A stretch of DNA of 64,000 nt from Mesorhizobium sp. 65-26 (GTDB lineage Bacteria > Pseudomonadota > Alphaproteobacteria > Rhizobiales > Rhizobiaceae): contig MKVL01000025.1 in assembly GCA_001899205.1 (NCBI GenBank), positions 496,001 to 560,000 on the forward strand. The letters are read 5' to 3'. The translations under genes and the position numbers were made by a program. Each line of letters opens with the position of its first letter. The first letter of the stretch is position 1. Below are positions 8,489 to 16,796 of the stretch, in pieces. The notes beneath the pieces are model-generated. The model was given only the letters and a program-made list of their open reading frames with translations. It was not told the DNA's origin and did no database searches.

Positions 8489-9106
8489 TCACGGATAAAG
8501 CCGCGACTTGTCCCAGCCGCCGGCCCCGTTGCGGGAAAAGACGACACGGTCATGCAGGCGGAAGGGGCGGTCGTGCCAGAACTCGATCGTGGCAGGCACG
8601 ATGCGGAAGCCCGACCAGTGCTTCGGTCGCGGAATGTCGCCGATGGCGTAGCGCGCCGTATATTCGGCGACAGCCTTTTCCAGCGCGAACCGGCTTTCCA
8701 GTGGTCGCGACTGTTTCGAGGCCCAGGCGCCGATACGGCTGCCGCGCGGGCGAGTCACGTAGTAGGCGTCCGCCTCCGCGTCGCTGACGATTTCCACCGG
8801 CCCGCGCACGCGCACCTGCCGGCGCAGCGATTTCCAGTGGAAGCACATCGCCGCCTTCATACTGCCCAGGATCTCGCGGCCCTTGGCGCTTTCGAAGTTC
8901 GTATAGAAGACAAAGCCATGTTCGTCGAAGCCCTTGAGCAGCACCATGCGCACGTCGGGCAGGCCGTCGGCGTCGACGGTCGCCAGAGCCACGCCGTTCG
9001 GGTCGTTGGGCTCGCTCTTTGTGGCGTCGTCCAGCCATGCGGCAAAGAGGCGGAACGGCTCCGCCGCTTCGGTAAAGTCACCACTTGTTAACTCGGCGTC
9101 ACTCAT
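8489..9106 (-). CDS. pdxH: Pyridoxamine 5'-phosphate oxidase
   Basis: FMN-dependent oxidase that converts pyridoxine/pyridoxamine 5'-phosphate to pyridoxal 5'-phosphate. At 205 aa it has the normal family length. Diagnostic segments are [21 protein letters not shown] with the FMN-binding residues, and the C-terminal [21 protein letters not shown] followed by GWDKSRLYP at the end, the conserved PNPOx C-terminal dimerisation region. It is divergent from the small lipoprotein gene, with about 39 bp between starts, and converges on the crotonase gene. No pdxA or pdxJ in the window. Confidence 0.96.
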   Translation of the reverse strand: MSDAELTSGDFTEAAEPFRLFAAWLDDATKSEPNDPNGVALATVDADGLPDVRMVLLKGFDEHGFVFYTNFESAKGREILGSMKAAMCFHWKSLRRQVRVRGPVEIVSDAEADAYYVTRPRGSRIGAWASKQSRPLESRFALEKAVAEYTARYAIGDIPRPKHWSGFRIVPATIEFWHDRPFRLHDRVVFSRNGAGGWDKSRLYP

Positions 9107-9145
9107 AGTTTTCTCAAATTGTCACGAAGCTGGGGGATTTGCCGA

Positions 9146-9607
9146 TTGTCGCGCATCGCGCAAGCTTTTGACAGCGGGCAATGGAGCCTAATTGCTTCAG
9201 CCAGCGCCAAAGCCGCGATGGTGATATGCGCCCTGCCGCTGGCCGGCTGCGGCGTTGGCGGTTTCAGCCTGGACAAGGCCGATGTCGACCGCTCTATCGT
9301 GACCGGCAGCACGTCGACCATCGCCAAGACCGTCGATGCCGACCGTGACTCCGACCAGGTGACGATTCGCAACGCGGTGTCATCTGCCGATATCCATGAA
9401 CTCGGTGGCCAGGCGGTGCCGTGGGCCAATTCCGGCACCGGCTCGCGCGGGTCCATCACCGAGCTCACCGAACTCAAGGAGGGCGGGCTGGTCTGCCGTC
9501 GCTTCACCGCCACGCGCGAGAGTTTCGACGGCGTTGCCCTGTTCAAGGGCGAGACCTGCCTGACTGCGGCCGGCGCCTGGAACATGCAGGACTTCAAGGC
9601 CCTCTGA
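9146..9607 (+). CDS. RT0821/Lpp0805-like surface lipoprotein
   Basis: About 153 aa. It has a hydrophobic signal ending in the lipobox LPLAGCG, then a small domain with [22 protein letters not shown] and [12 protein letters not shown]. This pattern matches the small rhizobial RT0821/Lpp0805-type surface proteins related to the 17-kDa antigen family. The start is not obvious. TTG at 9146 (MSRIAQ...) has GGGGGA at 9132-9137, 8 nt upstream, and is preferred over the TTG at 9119. It is likely anchored in the outer membrane; function is unknown. The J-domain gene follows after 100 bp. Confidence 0.7.
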   Translation: MSRIAQAFDSGQWSLIASASAKAAMVICALPLAGCGVGGFSLDKADVDRSIVTGSTSTIAKTVDADRDSDQVTIRNAVSSADIHELGGQAVPWANSGTGSRGSITELTELKEGGLVCRRFTATRESFDGVALFKGETCLTAAGAWNMQDFKAL

Positions 9608-9707
9608 TTTTCCGGTTTCGAGAAGACGGTCCGCTACTGGAATTTCTTCCTATGGCGGCGCATATAAGGGGCGATTATGGACTCATCCCTTGTTGCAGGC
9701 AGGAAGC

Positions 9708-10643
9708 ATGCGCGACCCCTATGAGGTGCTGGGCGTTGCCAAGAACGCATCAGCCAAGGACATAAAATCGGCGTACCGCAAACTCGCCAAGAAACATCAT
9801 CCGGACCAGAATCCGGATGATCCGAAGGCGAAGGACCGTTTTGCCGCGGCCAACCAGGCTTACGAGATCGTTGGCGACGAGAAGACGCGCGCCGCCTTCG
9901 ATCGCGGCGAGATCGGCCCCGACGGCAAGCCGCGATTCCAGGGCTTCGAAGGTGCCGCCGGTGCCGGTGGCGACCCGTTCGCCGGGTTCCGCCGGCAGCA
10001 GGGCCCGGGCGGATCGCGTTTCGAGTTTCGCTCCGGCCGGCCGGGCGGCGACCCGTTCGACGGCAACAGCGATATCTTCAGCCAGATCTTCGGCGATGCC
10101 TTCTCGGGCATGCGCGCCGGCGCTGGCGCTGGCGAACGCCGCCAGCAGGCGACGGCGGCCGACATCAACGTGACGCTCGACATCACGGTCGAGGAGGCAG
10201 CGACCGCCGAGAAGGTGACGGCGATGTTCCCCGATGGCCGCAAGGTCGCGGTCAAGCTGCCGGCCTTCGTAGAGGACGGCCAGACCATCCGGTTGAAGGG
10301 GCAGGGCGAACAGGGACCGGGCCAGCCGGGCGACGCGCTGGTCAAGATCCGCATTCGCCGGCATCCGCGCTACCGCGTCGAGGGCCGCGATCTGCATGCC
10401 GATCTGCCGGTGACGCTGGCCGACGCGGTTCTCGGCGCCAAGGTCGCGGTCGAAACACCGACCGGCAAGCTCGCGGTCAACGTTCCCGCCTGGTCCAGTT
10501 CCGACAAGGTGCTGCGGCTGAAGGGCAGGGGCCTGCCGGAGAAAGCGGGCGGCCATGGCGACCTCTACGCCCATGTTCGCATCATGCTGCCGGAAGGCGG
10601 CAGCAGCGCGCTCGAAGCGCTTCTGCGCGGCCAAAAAGGCTGA
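9708..10643 (+). CDS. DnaJ/CbpA-type J-domain co-chaperone
   Basis: A 311 aa Hsp40. The N-terminal J domain (residues 1-68) starts [13 protein letters not shown] and contains HHPDQN with the HPD motif that stimulates DnaK ATPase. A Gly/Phe-rich linker covers about 75-140. Two beta-rich C-terminal peptide-binding domains run from about 150 to 300 ([11 protein letters not shown]..., [22 protein letters not shown]). The cysteine-rich zinc finger of canonical DnaJ is absent, so this is a CbpA-like type II protein rather than the main DnaJ. ATG 9708 follows AGGCAGGA. fabI lies 104 bp downstream on the same strand. Confidence 0.93.
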   Translation: MRDPYEVLGVAKNASAKDIKSAYRKLAKKHHPDQNPDDPKAKDRFAAANQAYEIVGDEKTRAAFDRGEIGPDGKPRFQGFEGAAGAGGDPFAGFRRQQGPGGSRFEFRSGRPGGDPFDGNSDIFSQIFGDAFSGMRAGAGAGERRQQATAADINVTLDITVEEAATAEKVTAMFPDGRKVAVKLPAFVEDGQTIRLKGQGEQGPGQPGDALVKIRIRRHPRYRVEGRDLHADLPVTLADAVLGAKVAVETPTGKLAVNVPAWSSSDKVLRLKGRGLPEKAGGHGDLYAHVRIMLPEGGSSALEALLRGQKG

Positions 10644-10690
10644 TTGCCTGCTTTTGTCCCCCGAACTGTCCAGTATCGGTGCTTGAAGGG

Positions 10691-10722
10691 GCTTTGTGGC
10701 TGTGCGATAGGCTCCACAAAGC
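10691..10722. promoter_or_regulatory. Inverted repeat in fabI leader/promoter
   Basis: GCTTTGTGG (10691-10699) and CCACAAAGC (10714-10722) form perfect 9 bp arms separated by 14 bp. The repeat is 25 bp upstream of the fabI start. A TTGAAG (10683-10688) and CGATAG (10705-10710) spaced 16 bp apart overlap it. It could be an operator covering the promoter or an RNA hairpin in the leader. No known regulator motif is recognised. Confidence 0.45.
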
Positions 10723-10747
10723 AAAAACATCTGCGGAGAGCGCTGAC

Positions 10748-11566
10748 ATGGCGGGTGGACAGGGCCTTATGGCCGGCAAGCGCGGGCTTATTCTGGGCGT
10801 CGCCAACAATCGGTCGATTGCCTTCGGCATCGCCAAGGCCTGTGCCGATCACGGCGCGGAGATCGCGCTGACTTATCAGGGCGAGGCCTTCAAGAAGCGG
10901 GTCGAGCCTCTGGCGGCGGAGCTCGGCGCGCATATTGCCGGCCATTGCGACGTCACGGATCCGGAAAGCCTCGATGCGGTGTTCGCAGATATCGAGAAGC
11001 ACTGGGGCAAGCTGGACTTCCTCGTCCATGCCATCGCCTTCTCCGACAAGGACGAACTGACCGGCCGCTACGTCGAGACGACGCGCGACAATTTCCTGCG
11101 CACGATGGACATTTCGGTGTTCTCCTTCACCACCATCGCCAAGCGCGCCGAGCCGCTGATGAAGGAAGGCGGTTCGCTGCTGACGCTCACCTACTACGGC
11201 GCCGAAAAGGTCATGCCGCACTACAACGTCATGGGCGTCGCCAAGGCGGCGCTTGAAGCCAGCGTGCGCTATCTCGCGGTCGATCTCGGCGCGAGCAAGA
11301 TTCGCGTCAACGCCATTTCGGCAGGCCCGATCAAGACGCTTGCTGCCTCCGGCATCGGCGACTTCCGCTACATCCTGAAGTGGAACGAATACAATGCGCC
11401 GCTGAAGCGGACCGTGACCCAGGAAGAGGTCGGTGATTCGGGTGTCTACTTCCTGTCCGACCTATCGCGTGGCGTCACCGGTGAGGTGCATCACGTCGAT
11501 TCCGGCTATCACGTCGTCGGCATGAAGGCCGTGGACGCGCCCGATATCTCGACGATCAAGGAATAG
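10748..11566 (+). CDS. fabI: Enoyl-[acyl-carrier-protein] reductase (NADH), FabI
   Basis: A short-chain dehydrogenase that reduces trans-2-enoyl-ACP at the last step of each fatty-acid elongation round. The 272 aa protein begins with the FabI-type nucleotide motif GLILGVANNRSIAFGIAKA. It has DFLVHAIAFSDKDELTGRY, and the active site Y-x6-K in HYNVMGVAKAALE near residues 155-170, then SAGPIKTLAASGI. The C-terminal segment SGVTGEVH-like (RGVTGEVHHVDSGYHVVGM) is typical. ATG at 10748 is chosen over the longer open frame (10679), which would disrupt the N-terminal strand. Rhizobia often carry two FabI copies; this may be one of them. Confidence 0.96.
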   Translation: MAGGQGLMAGKRGLILGVANNRSIAFGIAKACADHGAEIALTYQGEAFKKRVEPLAAELGAHIAGHCDVTDPESLDAVFADIEKHWGKLDFLVHAIAFSDKDELTGRYVETTRDNFLRTMDISVFSFTTIAKRAEPLMKEGGSLLTLTYYGAEKVMPHYNVMGVAKAALEASVRYLAVDLGASKIRVNAISAGPIKTLAASGIGDFRYILKWNEYNAPLKRTVTQEEVGDSGVYFLSDLSRGVTGEVHHVDSGYHVVGMKAVDAPDISTIKE

Positions 11567-11624
11567 CGCGCCCTTCGCGTCTCCTTCCCGCCCCTGTCTG
11601 CCCTGAACCCGCCCGGATGAGTTG

Positions 11625-12212
11625 ATGGACCCTCTGGTCTACATCGTGCGCCATGGCCAGACGGCGTGGAACGCCGAATATCGCCTTCAGGGCCAGGCCG
11701 ATACCGATCTCAACGCGCTCGGACGGGAGCAGGCGACCCGCAACGGCGAACGGCTGCGCGGGCTCATTTCCAATCCGGCGGCGTTCGATTTCGTCGCCAG
11801 CCCGATGCGGCGCACGCGCGAGACCATGGAGCGGGTTCGCGCGGCAATGGCGCTCGAGCCGGGCGCCTACCGCACCGATCCGCGCCTCGTGGAGGTGAAT
11901 TTCGGCGACTGGCAGGGCTTCACCTTCGCCGAGCTCGAAACGCGATTTCCCGGCGCCGCCGCCGTGCGCGAGCGGGACAAATGGAACTTCCTGCCGCCGG
12001 GAGCAGGGGCCGAAAGCTACCAGATGCTGCTGGAGCGCATCAGGCCCTGGTTCGAGGCGCTGCGGCAGCCAACCGTATGCGTCACGCATGGCGGTGTCGT
12101 GCGCACCATTTTCCGGCTCGCCGAAGGCATGTCGGCGCAGCAGGCATCAGCGCTGGAAATACCGCAGGATCGCATTCTGAGGCTGCAGGGCCGCCACCTC
12201 GAGTGGCTCTGA
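11625..12212 (+). CDS. Histidine phosphatase family protein (phosphoglycerate-mutase-like)
   Basis: A 195 aa branch-1 histidine phosphatase. The phosphohistidine motif RHGQTAWN is at residues 8-15. The phosphate-binding arginine appears in SPMRRTRETMERV near 60, and the second catalytic histidine in CVTHGGVVRTIF near 150. The protein is too short for a confident dPGM assignment; members of this group dephosphorylate many small molecules or proteins. ATG at 11625 starts at the conserved VYIVRHG strand. It follows fabI by 58 bp and is probably co-transcribed. Confidence 0.88.
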   Translation: MDPLVYIVRHGQTAWNAEYRLQGQADTDLNALGREQATRNGERLRGLISNPAAFDFVASPMRRTRETMERVRAAMALEPGAYRTDPRLVEVNFGDWQGFTFAELETRFPGAAAVRERDKWNFLPPGAGAESYQMLLERIRPWFEALRQPTVCVTHGGVVRTIFRLAEGMSAQQASALEIPQDRILRLQGRHLEWL

Positions 12213-12295
12213 CCCTTCCGCCGGGAGGCACACCGCCCGCGCGCGGCGAGCCTATAGGGATTTGCGCGACTGGATTTGATTGCGCGCTTGGTGGC

Positions 12296-12559
12296 TTAGT
12301 CGGCGGAATCGCTGTCCGGCAACTGCATGTCGGTCACGACGTTCTCGCCGTTCGTCACATCATAGGCGATGACGATATCCATGCCAGGCTTCAGCGCGTC
12401 GAGGTCGGTTTCGGCGTTGAGCTTGTAGGTCTTGCCGTCGTCCAGCGTCATCGTCAGCGCGTCCTTGTCGATCTTCTTGATCAGGCCTTCGGTCTGGCCG
12501 GCGAAGGCAGCGGTGGACATAAGCAGGGTGGCGGCGACGACGCCAATCAGGATACGCAT
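12296..12559 (-). CDS. DUF1344 small secreted protein
   Basis: An 87 aa protein with a clear signal peptide (MRILIGVVAATLLMSTAAFA) and a compact beta domain, GLIKKIDKDALTMTLDDGKTY...MDIVIAYDV. This is the arrangement of the DUF1344 family found in Rhizobiales. Probably periplasmic; biochemical role unknown. ATG at 12559 is taken because the signal peptide begins exactly there. The gene is flanked by plus-strand genes and seems monocistronic. It is divergent from aroC, with a palindromic repeat in between. Confidence 0.8.
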   Translation of the reverse strand: MRILIGVVAATLLMSTAAFAGQTEGLIKKIDKDALTMTLDDGKTYKLNAETDLDALKPGMDIVIAYDVTNGENVVTDMQLPDSDSAD

Positions 12560-12760
12560 ATTCGTCCTCTTGTCATTGGCCCCCATCGAGTGGCGGGCTT
12601 TGGCAGGCGGGTCAGGCCGAGCAGAAACCAAGCGAATGTGTCAAAACTAAATCCGCTGGATCACGGTTTGACCACTGTGGAAAACGCCAATAGAAGGCGG
12701 GCCACAGTGCCGCGTGTCCTCCCGGTCGCGCAAGGGTGGCTGTAGCTTTTTTTGGATCCG

Positions 12761-12804
12761 CGCGTGATCCTTTCCGAGAACCGTTCCGGTTTTCGGGCCA
12801 CGCG
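12761..12804. repeat. Mosaic palindromic element, copy 2 (module 1 only, inverted)
   Basis: CGCGTGATCCTTTCCGAGAA through CGCG at 12804 is a single hairpin module. It matches, in inverted orientation, the first palindrome of the elements at 44831 and 55761. Outer arms CGCGTG/CACGCG here replace CGCATGA/TCATGCG in the other copies, and inner arms GAGAACCG/CGGTTTTC replace GAAAATCG/CGATTTTC. Base changes on both sides keep the pairing. The linker and second module are missing. It lies 37 bp before aroC. Confidence 0.75.
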
Positions 12805-12840
12805 CCAAGCCGGATTGGACGCCGGGCAGGGCTGTATTCC

Positions 12841-13941
12841 ATGTCGCACAACACCTTCGGCCATCTTTTTCGCGTAACCACCTGGGGCGAGAGCCACGGC
12901 CCCGCGCTGGGCTGCGTGGTCGACGGCTGTCCGCCGGGCATCCGCTTCACGCGCAAGGACATCCAGGACGAACTCGACAGGCGCAGGCCCGGCCAGTCGC
13001 GCTTCGTCACCCAGCGCCGCGAGCCTGACGAAGTGAAGGTTCTGTCCGGCTTCGTTTTCGACGAGGACGGCGAGACGATGATCACCACCGGCACGCCGGT
13101 GTCGATGCTGATCGAGAATGTCGACCAGCGCTCCAAGGACTATGGCGAGATCGCCCGCCAGTACCGGCCGGGCCATGCCGACTACGCCTACGACGTCAAA
13201 TACGGCCTGCGCGACTATCGCGGCGGCGGCCGCTCCTCGGCGCGCGAGACAGCGGCGCGCGTGGCGGCCGGCGCGCTGGCGCGCAAGGTGGTGCCGGGCA
13301 TGGTCGTGCGCGGCGCCCTGGTGTCGATGGGCGAGAAGGCAATCGATCGCGCCAACTGGAACTGGAATTTCATTGGCGACGCCGAGAACCCCTTCTTCAC
13401 GCCCGACCCGGCTTCCGTGCCCGTTTTCACCGCCTATCTCGATGGCATCCGCAAGGCCGGATCCTCGGTCGGCGCGGTGATCGAGATCGTTGCCGAAGGC
13501 GTGCCAGCGGGCCTCGGCGCGCCGATCTATGCCAAGCTCGACCAGGACATCGCCTCCGGCCTGATGTCGATCAATGCCGTGAAGGGCGTCGAGATCGGCA
13601 ATGGCTTCGAGGCCGCCCGCATCACCGGCGAGCAGAACGCCGACGAGATGCGCATCGGCAATGACGGTAAGCCGGTGTTTCTGTCCAACAACGCCGGCGG
13701 CATATTGGGCGGCATCTCGACCGGCCAGGCGATCGTGGCGCGCTTCGCCGTCAAGCCGACGTCGTCGATCCTCACGCCGCGCAAGTCGATCGACAAGGAC
13801 GGCAACGACGTCGAGGTGATGACCAAGGGACGCCACGACCCATGCGTCGGCATTCGCGCGGTGCCGATCGGCGAGGCCATGGTGGCCTGCGCCATTGCCG
13901 ACCACTATCTGCGGCATCGCGGGCAGACGGGAAGGGTATAG
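12841..13941 (+). CDS. aroC: Chorismate synthase
   Basis: Converts 5-enolpyruvylshikimate 3-phosphate to chorismate with reduced FMN, the final step of the shikimate pathway. The 366 aa protein carries the family signatures [19 protein letters not shown] near residues 15-33, [21 protein letters not shown] near 125-145, and the C-terminal [22 protein letters not shown] at 12841 ([20 protein letters not shown]) is the conserved start; the open frame continues upstream to 12736 through the palindromic repeat, which is not coding. ribB follows after 118 bp, a gene order usual in Rhizobiales. Confidence 0.97.
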   Translation: MSHNTFGHLFRVTTWGESHGPALGCVVDGCPPGIRFTRKDIQDELDRRRPGQSRFVTQRREPDEVKVLSGFVFDEDGETMITTGTPVSMLIENVDQRSKDYGEIARQYRPGHADYAYDVKYGLRDYRGGGRSSARETAARVAAGALARKVVPGMVVRGALVSMGEKAIDRANWNWNFIGDAENPFFTPDPASVPVFTAYLDGIRKAGSSVGAVIEIVAEGVPAGLGAPIYAKLDQDIASGLMSINAVKGVEIGNGFEAARITGEQNADEMRIGNDGKPVFLSNNAGGILGGISTGQAIVARFAVKPTSSILTPRKSIDKDGNDVEVMTKGRHDPCVGIRAVPIGEAMVACAIADHYLRHRGQTGRV

Positions 13942-13952
13942 GCCCTCTGGGC

Positions 13953-13981
13953 GATGGGGCGGTAGGCTGCGCTGCCCCATC
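13953..13981 (+). terminator. Possible terminator between aroC and ribB
   Basis: GATGGGGC (13953-13960) pairs with GCCCCATC (13974-13981) across a 13 nt loop. A pyrimidine tract with TTTTT follows about 11 nt later rather than immediately. This is a hairpin just after the aroC stop and may attenuate read-through into ribB. The distance to the T-run lowers confidence. No FMN riboswitch features are present in this leader. Confidence 0.35.
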
Positions 13982-14059
13982 GAAACGGCGATTTTTCTCT
14001 TTTCCCTGCTGCCTTACTGCCCTATTCCCTACTGCCCTGCGAGCAAAGCGAGCATTCCC

Positions 14060-15160
14060 ATGGCTTACGACCAGAAAAAGATTGTCGAGGCGATCCGCGC
14101 CTTCGAGCGCGGCGAGATCGTCGTCGTCATGGACGATGACGGGCGTGAGAACGAGGGCGACCTGATCGTCGCGGCCGTCCACTGCACGCCGGAAAAGATG
14201 GCCTTCATCGTCCGTCACACGTCGGGCATCGTCTGCACGCCGATGCAGCGCGAGGACGCCAAGCGGCTCAACCTTGCGCCAATGGTCGCCGACAACGACT
14301 CGGCCCACACCACGGCCTTCACCGTCAGCGTCGATTTCAAGCACGGCACCACGACTGGCATCTCGGCCGACGATCGCACCCTGACCGTGCGCAATCTCGC
14401 CAACGGCAATGTCGGTCCGTCCGATTTCGTGCGCCCCGGCCACATTTTTCCGCTCATCGCGCGCGAGGGCGGCGTCCTCATGCGCTCTGGCCATACCGAA
14501 GCCGCCGTCGACCTGTGCAAGCTTGCCGACCTGCCGCCGGTCGGCGTCATTTCCGAGCTGGTCAATGACGACGGCACGGTCAAGCGCGGGCCGCAGGTGG
14601 CTGCCTTCGCCGAGGAGCATGGCCTGAAGCAGGTGTCCGTGGCGGATCTCATCGCCTATCGCCAGCGCAAGGAAACGCTGGTGGAGCGCGTCGCCTGCTC
14701 GAACATCGAAACGCCCGGCGGCAACGCGCAGGTCTTCACCTACACCTTGCCCTGGGATCCGATGCACCATGTCGCGATCGTCTTCGGCGATATCCGCGAC
14801 GGCGAGGACGTGCTGGTGCGGCTGCATTCTGAGGATGTCATGGCCGACGTCTTCGGTACGACCCACAAGCTGGAAGGAATCATGAAGTCGATGGGTGCCC
14901 GCGGACGCGGCGTCATCGTCTATCTGCGCGAGGGCTCCGTCGGTGTGGGCCATCAGGAGCGCAAGCGTCCCGCGCCGGATGATCGCGAGGATCATGAGGA
15001 AGCGCGCAAGCGCGAGAGCGAGTGGCGTGAGATCGGCCTTGGCGCCCAGATACTCAAGGATCTCGGCATCTCCTCGATCAACCTGATCGCCTCGCGCGAG
15101 CGCCACTATGTCGGCCTCGAGGGTTTTGGCATTCATATCGCCAGGACCGAGATACTCTGA
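14060..15160 (+). CDS. ribB: 3,4-dihydroxy-2-butanone-4-phosphate synthase with degenerate RibA-like domain
   Basis: The N-terminal ~200 residues of this 366 aa protein form an intact RibB domain that makes the four-carbon precursor of riboflavin from ribulose 5-phosphate. Signatures are MDDDGRENEGDLI (residues 25-37), RHTSGIVC, TTTGISADDR and RPGHIFPL...RSGHTEAAVDL. The C-terminal half (about 215-366) aligns to GTP cyclohydrolase II in outline but lacks its zinc site. The usual HSEC is RLHSEDVM here, the C-x-C pair is absent, and the EGRGIGL loop reads EGSVGVGH. It should therefore not have GTP cyclohydrolase activity. Such RibB plus vestigial RibA proteins are known in Proteobacteria. Start ATG 14060 begins at the first conserved helix. 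Confidence 0.92.
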   Translation: MAYDQKKIVEAIRAFERGEIVVVMDDDGRENEGDLIVAAVHCTPEKMAFIVRHTSGIVCTPMQREDAKRLNLAPMVADNDSAHTTAFTVSVDFKHGTTTGISADDRTLTVRNLANGNVGPSDFVRPGHIFPLIAREGGVLMRSGHTEAAVDLCKLADLPPVGVISELVNDDGTVKRGPQVAAFAEEHGLKQVSVADLIAYRQRKETLVERVACSNIETPGGNAQVFTYTLPWDPMHHVAIVFGDIRDGEDVLVRLHSEDVMADVFGTTHKLEGIMKSMGARGRGVIVYLREGSVGVGHQERKRPAPDDREDHEEARKRESEWREIGLGAQILKDLGISSINLIASRERHYVGLEGFGIHIARTEIL

Positions 15161-15182
15161 CGTTTTCGTGTGGCTGGAGCCA

Positions 15183-15713
15183 ATGGTCGTAAGGTTGCCT
15201 CCAAGCGAGCGGACCGAACGATTGTTGTTGCGCAGGCCGCTACGCGCGGACCTGGATTTCCTGGTCGATCTCTTTTCGCGGCCCGAACTCGTCGCGCATC
15301 GCCCGGACCCGACCCCGGACACGCCGGAACAAAGCGCGGCGAGGCTCGAGCGTGACATCGAGCATTGGGAGAGGCACGGTTTCGGCCGCTGGGCAGCCGA
15401 GGCGGATGGCGGGCTGGTCGGCTTTGGCGGGGTCACGATCTCAGCTGATTTCGAAGGGCTGAACCTGTCCTACCACCTGCATCCGGAAAGCTGGGGGCGC
15501 GGTTATGCCACGGAATTGGTCGAGCATGCTCTGCGCGCGGCTTTCGGCCCGTTGCGCGCGTTCCGGGTGGTCGGGCTGGCTCGTCCGGCCAATCCCGCGT
15601 CACGCCGTGTACTGGAGAGATGCGGCCTCGTCTTCGAGCGCGACGTAATGATGCACGGCGCGTCGACGGGACTCTATGCGATCTCAGCCGCCGGATTTGC
15701 GGAGCGGATGTAA
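15183..15713 (+). CDS. GNAT-family N-acetyltransferase
   Basis: A 176 aa acetyltransferase of the RimJ/RimL-like GNAT group. RLLLRRPLRADLDFLVDLF opens the fold. The acetyl-CoA pyrophosphate loop region is HPESWGRGYATELVEHAL near residues 100-117, and VGLARPANPASRRVLERCGLVFERD completes the core. The substrate is not predictable. ATG at 15183 is chosen because upstream residues of the open frame show no conservation. It follows ribB by 22 bp and could be translated from the same transcript. Confidence 0.85.
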   Translation: MVVRLPPSERTERLLLRRPLRADLDFLVDLFSRPELVAHRPDPTPDTPEQSAARLERDIEHWERHGFGRWAAEADGGLVGFGGVTISADFEGLNLSYHLHPESWGRGYATELVEHALRAAFGPLRAFRVVGLARPANPASRRVLERCGLVFERDVMMHGASTGLYAISAAGFAERM

Positions 15714-15812
15714 AACCCCGTGCCTGGCGATGGGCGAGCCCATCGGTCGATTGACATTCGCGGGTTCGGGCGCATCTTCCTCGACAATCTCTGGGGCGGG
15801 AGATTCGGGCGG

Positions 15813-16796
15813 ATGTGGGATTTCAGCATCGGCAGGTCGGTATCGGTCATGGCGCGGACCTGGCCTTTCATCGCGCTGCGCATCATCGTCTATTTCGGCA
15901 TCACCCTCGCCTACATAATGGCGACCGGTACGGGCGCCAGCGTCGGGTATGGCGTCGGTCACATCTCATCCGATCCTGACGGTCCGCTGTCCTTCGCCCT
16001 GTGGGGTGGGGTCGTCGGCTTCGGCGTGGTGTCGATCGCCGTCTACTGGATCCGTGAGTACATTCTCTACATCGTCAAGGCCGGTCACATCGCGGTCATG
16101 GTCCACCTCATCGACGGTCGCGACATTCCCGACGGCCAGGGTCAGATCGGCTACGCCAGGGATGTCGTGACCGAACGGTTCGCCGAGGCCAATGTGCTCT
16201 TCGTGGTCGACCAGCTCGTGAAGGGCGCGATCCGCGCAATCACAGGGCTTTTGGGCGGTATCGCCGCCTTCCTGCCGATCCCCGGGCTGAGTGGACTGGT
16301 CAGCTTCATCAACACGGTCATCCGCCTGTCGCTGACCTATGTCGACGAGATCATCCTCGGCTACAACATCCGCATCAACTCTGCCTCGCCGTTCGAGACC
16401 GCGAGGCAAGGGGTGGTGCTCTATGCCCAGAACGGCCGCGTCATGGTCAAGAACGCCATCTGGCTGGCCATCATCATGTGGGGCGCGGCCTTTGTCATCT
16501 TCCTGCTGATGCTGACGCCTGCGGCGGCCATCCTCTACATGATGCCCGGCCAGCTTGCCGGCTGGGCCTTCGTGCTCGCCATCGTCTTCGCCTGGGCCTT
16601 CAAGGCCGCCTTCATCGAGCCATTCGCCATCGCCTCGCTGATGCAGGTCTATTTCAGCACCATAGAGGGCCAGGTCCCGGATCCCGAATGGGATGCGAGG
16701 CTGGCCGAGACCTCGTCGAAATTCCGGGAGCTCAAGGACAAGGCGCTCGGCTCCTTCCGCGGCTCGCGCTGGGAGACGCCGCGCACCGCAGTCTGA
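15813..16796 (+). CDS. Multi-pass membrane protein of unknown function
   Basis: I do not recognise this 327 aa protein as a named family. It has about six hydrophobic segments: two early ones (FIALRIIVYFGITLAYIMA; WGGVVGFGVVSIAVYW), one central region (GLLGGIAAFLPIPGLSGLV), and two strong C-terminal ones (AIWLAIIMWGAAFVIFLLML; LAGWAFVLAIVFAWAFKAAF). A soluble C-terminal tail of about 40 residues follows. Between segments 2 and 3 lies a polar stretch with RDVVTERFAEANVLFVVD. ATG at 15813 follows GGGGCGGGAGA; the GTG-initiated longer frame (15720) would add 31 residues. Its stop abuts that of bluB with no spacer. Confidence 0.75.
   Translation: MWDFSIGRSVSVMARTWPFIALRIIVYFGITLAYIMATGTGASVGYGVGHISSDPDGPLSFALWGGVVGFGVVSIAVYWIREYILYIVKAGHIAVMVHLIDGRDIPDGQGQIGYARDVVTERFAEANVLFVVDQLVKGAIRAITGLLGGIAAFLPIPGLSGLVSFINTVIRLSLTYVDEIILGYNIRINSASPFETARQGVVLYAQNGRVMVKNAIWLAIIMWGAAFVIFLLMLTPAAAILYMMPGQLAGWAFVLAIVFAWAFKAAFIEPFAIASLMQVYFSTIEGQVPDPEWDARLAETSSKFRELKDKALGSFRGSRWETPRTAV

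Noticed and set aside
13942-14059. FMN riboswitch before ribB
   Set aside because: The leader has neither the AGGGGC-like nor the other conserved RFN blocks. Only a simple hairpin (13953-13981) is seen.
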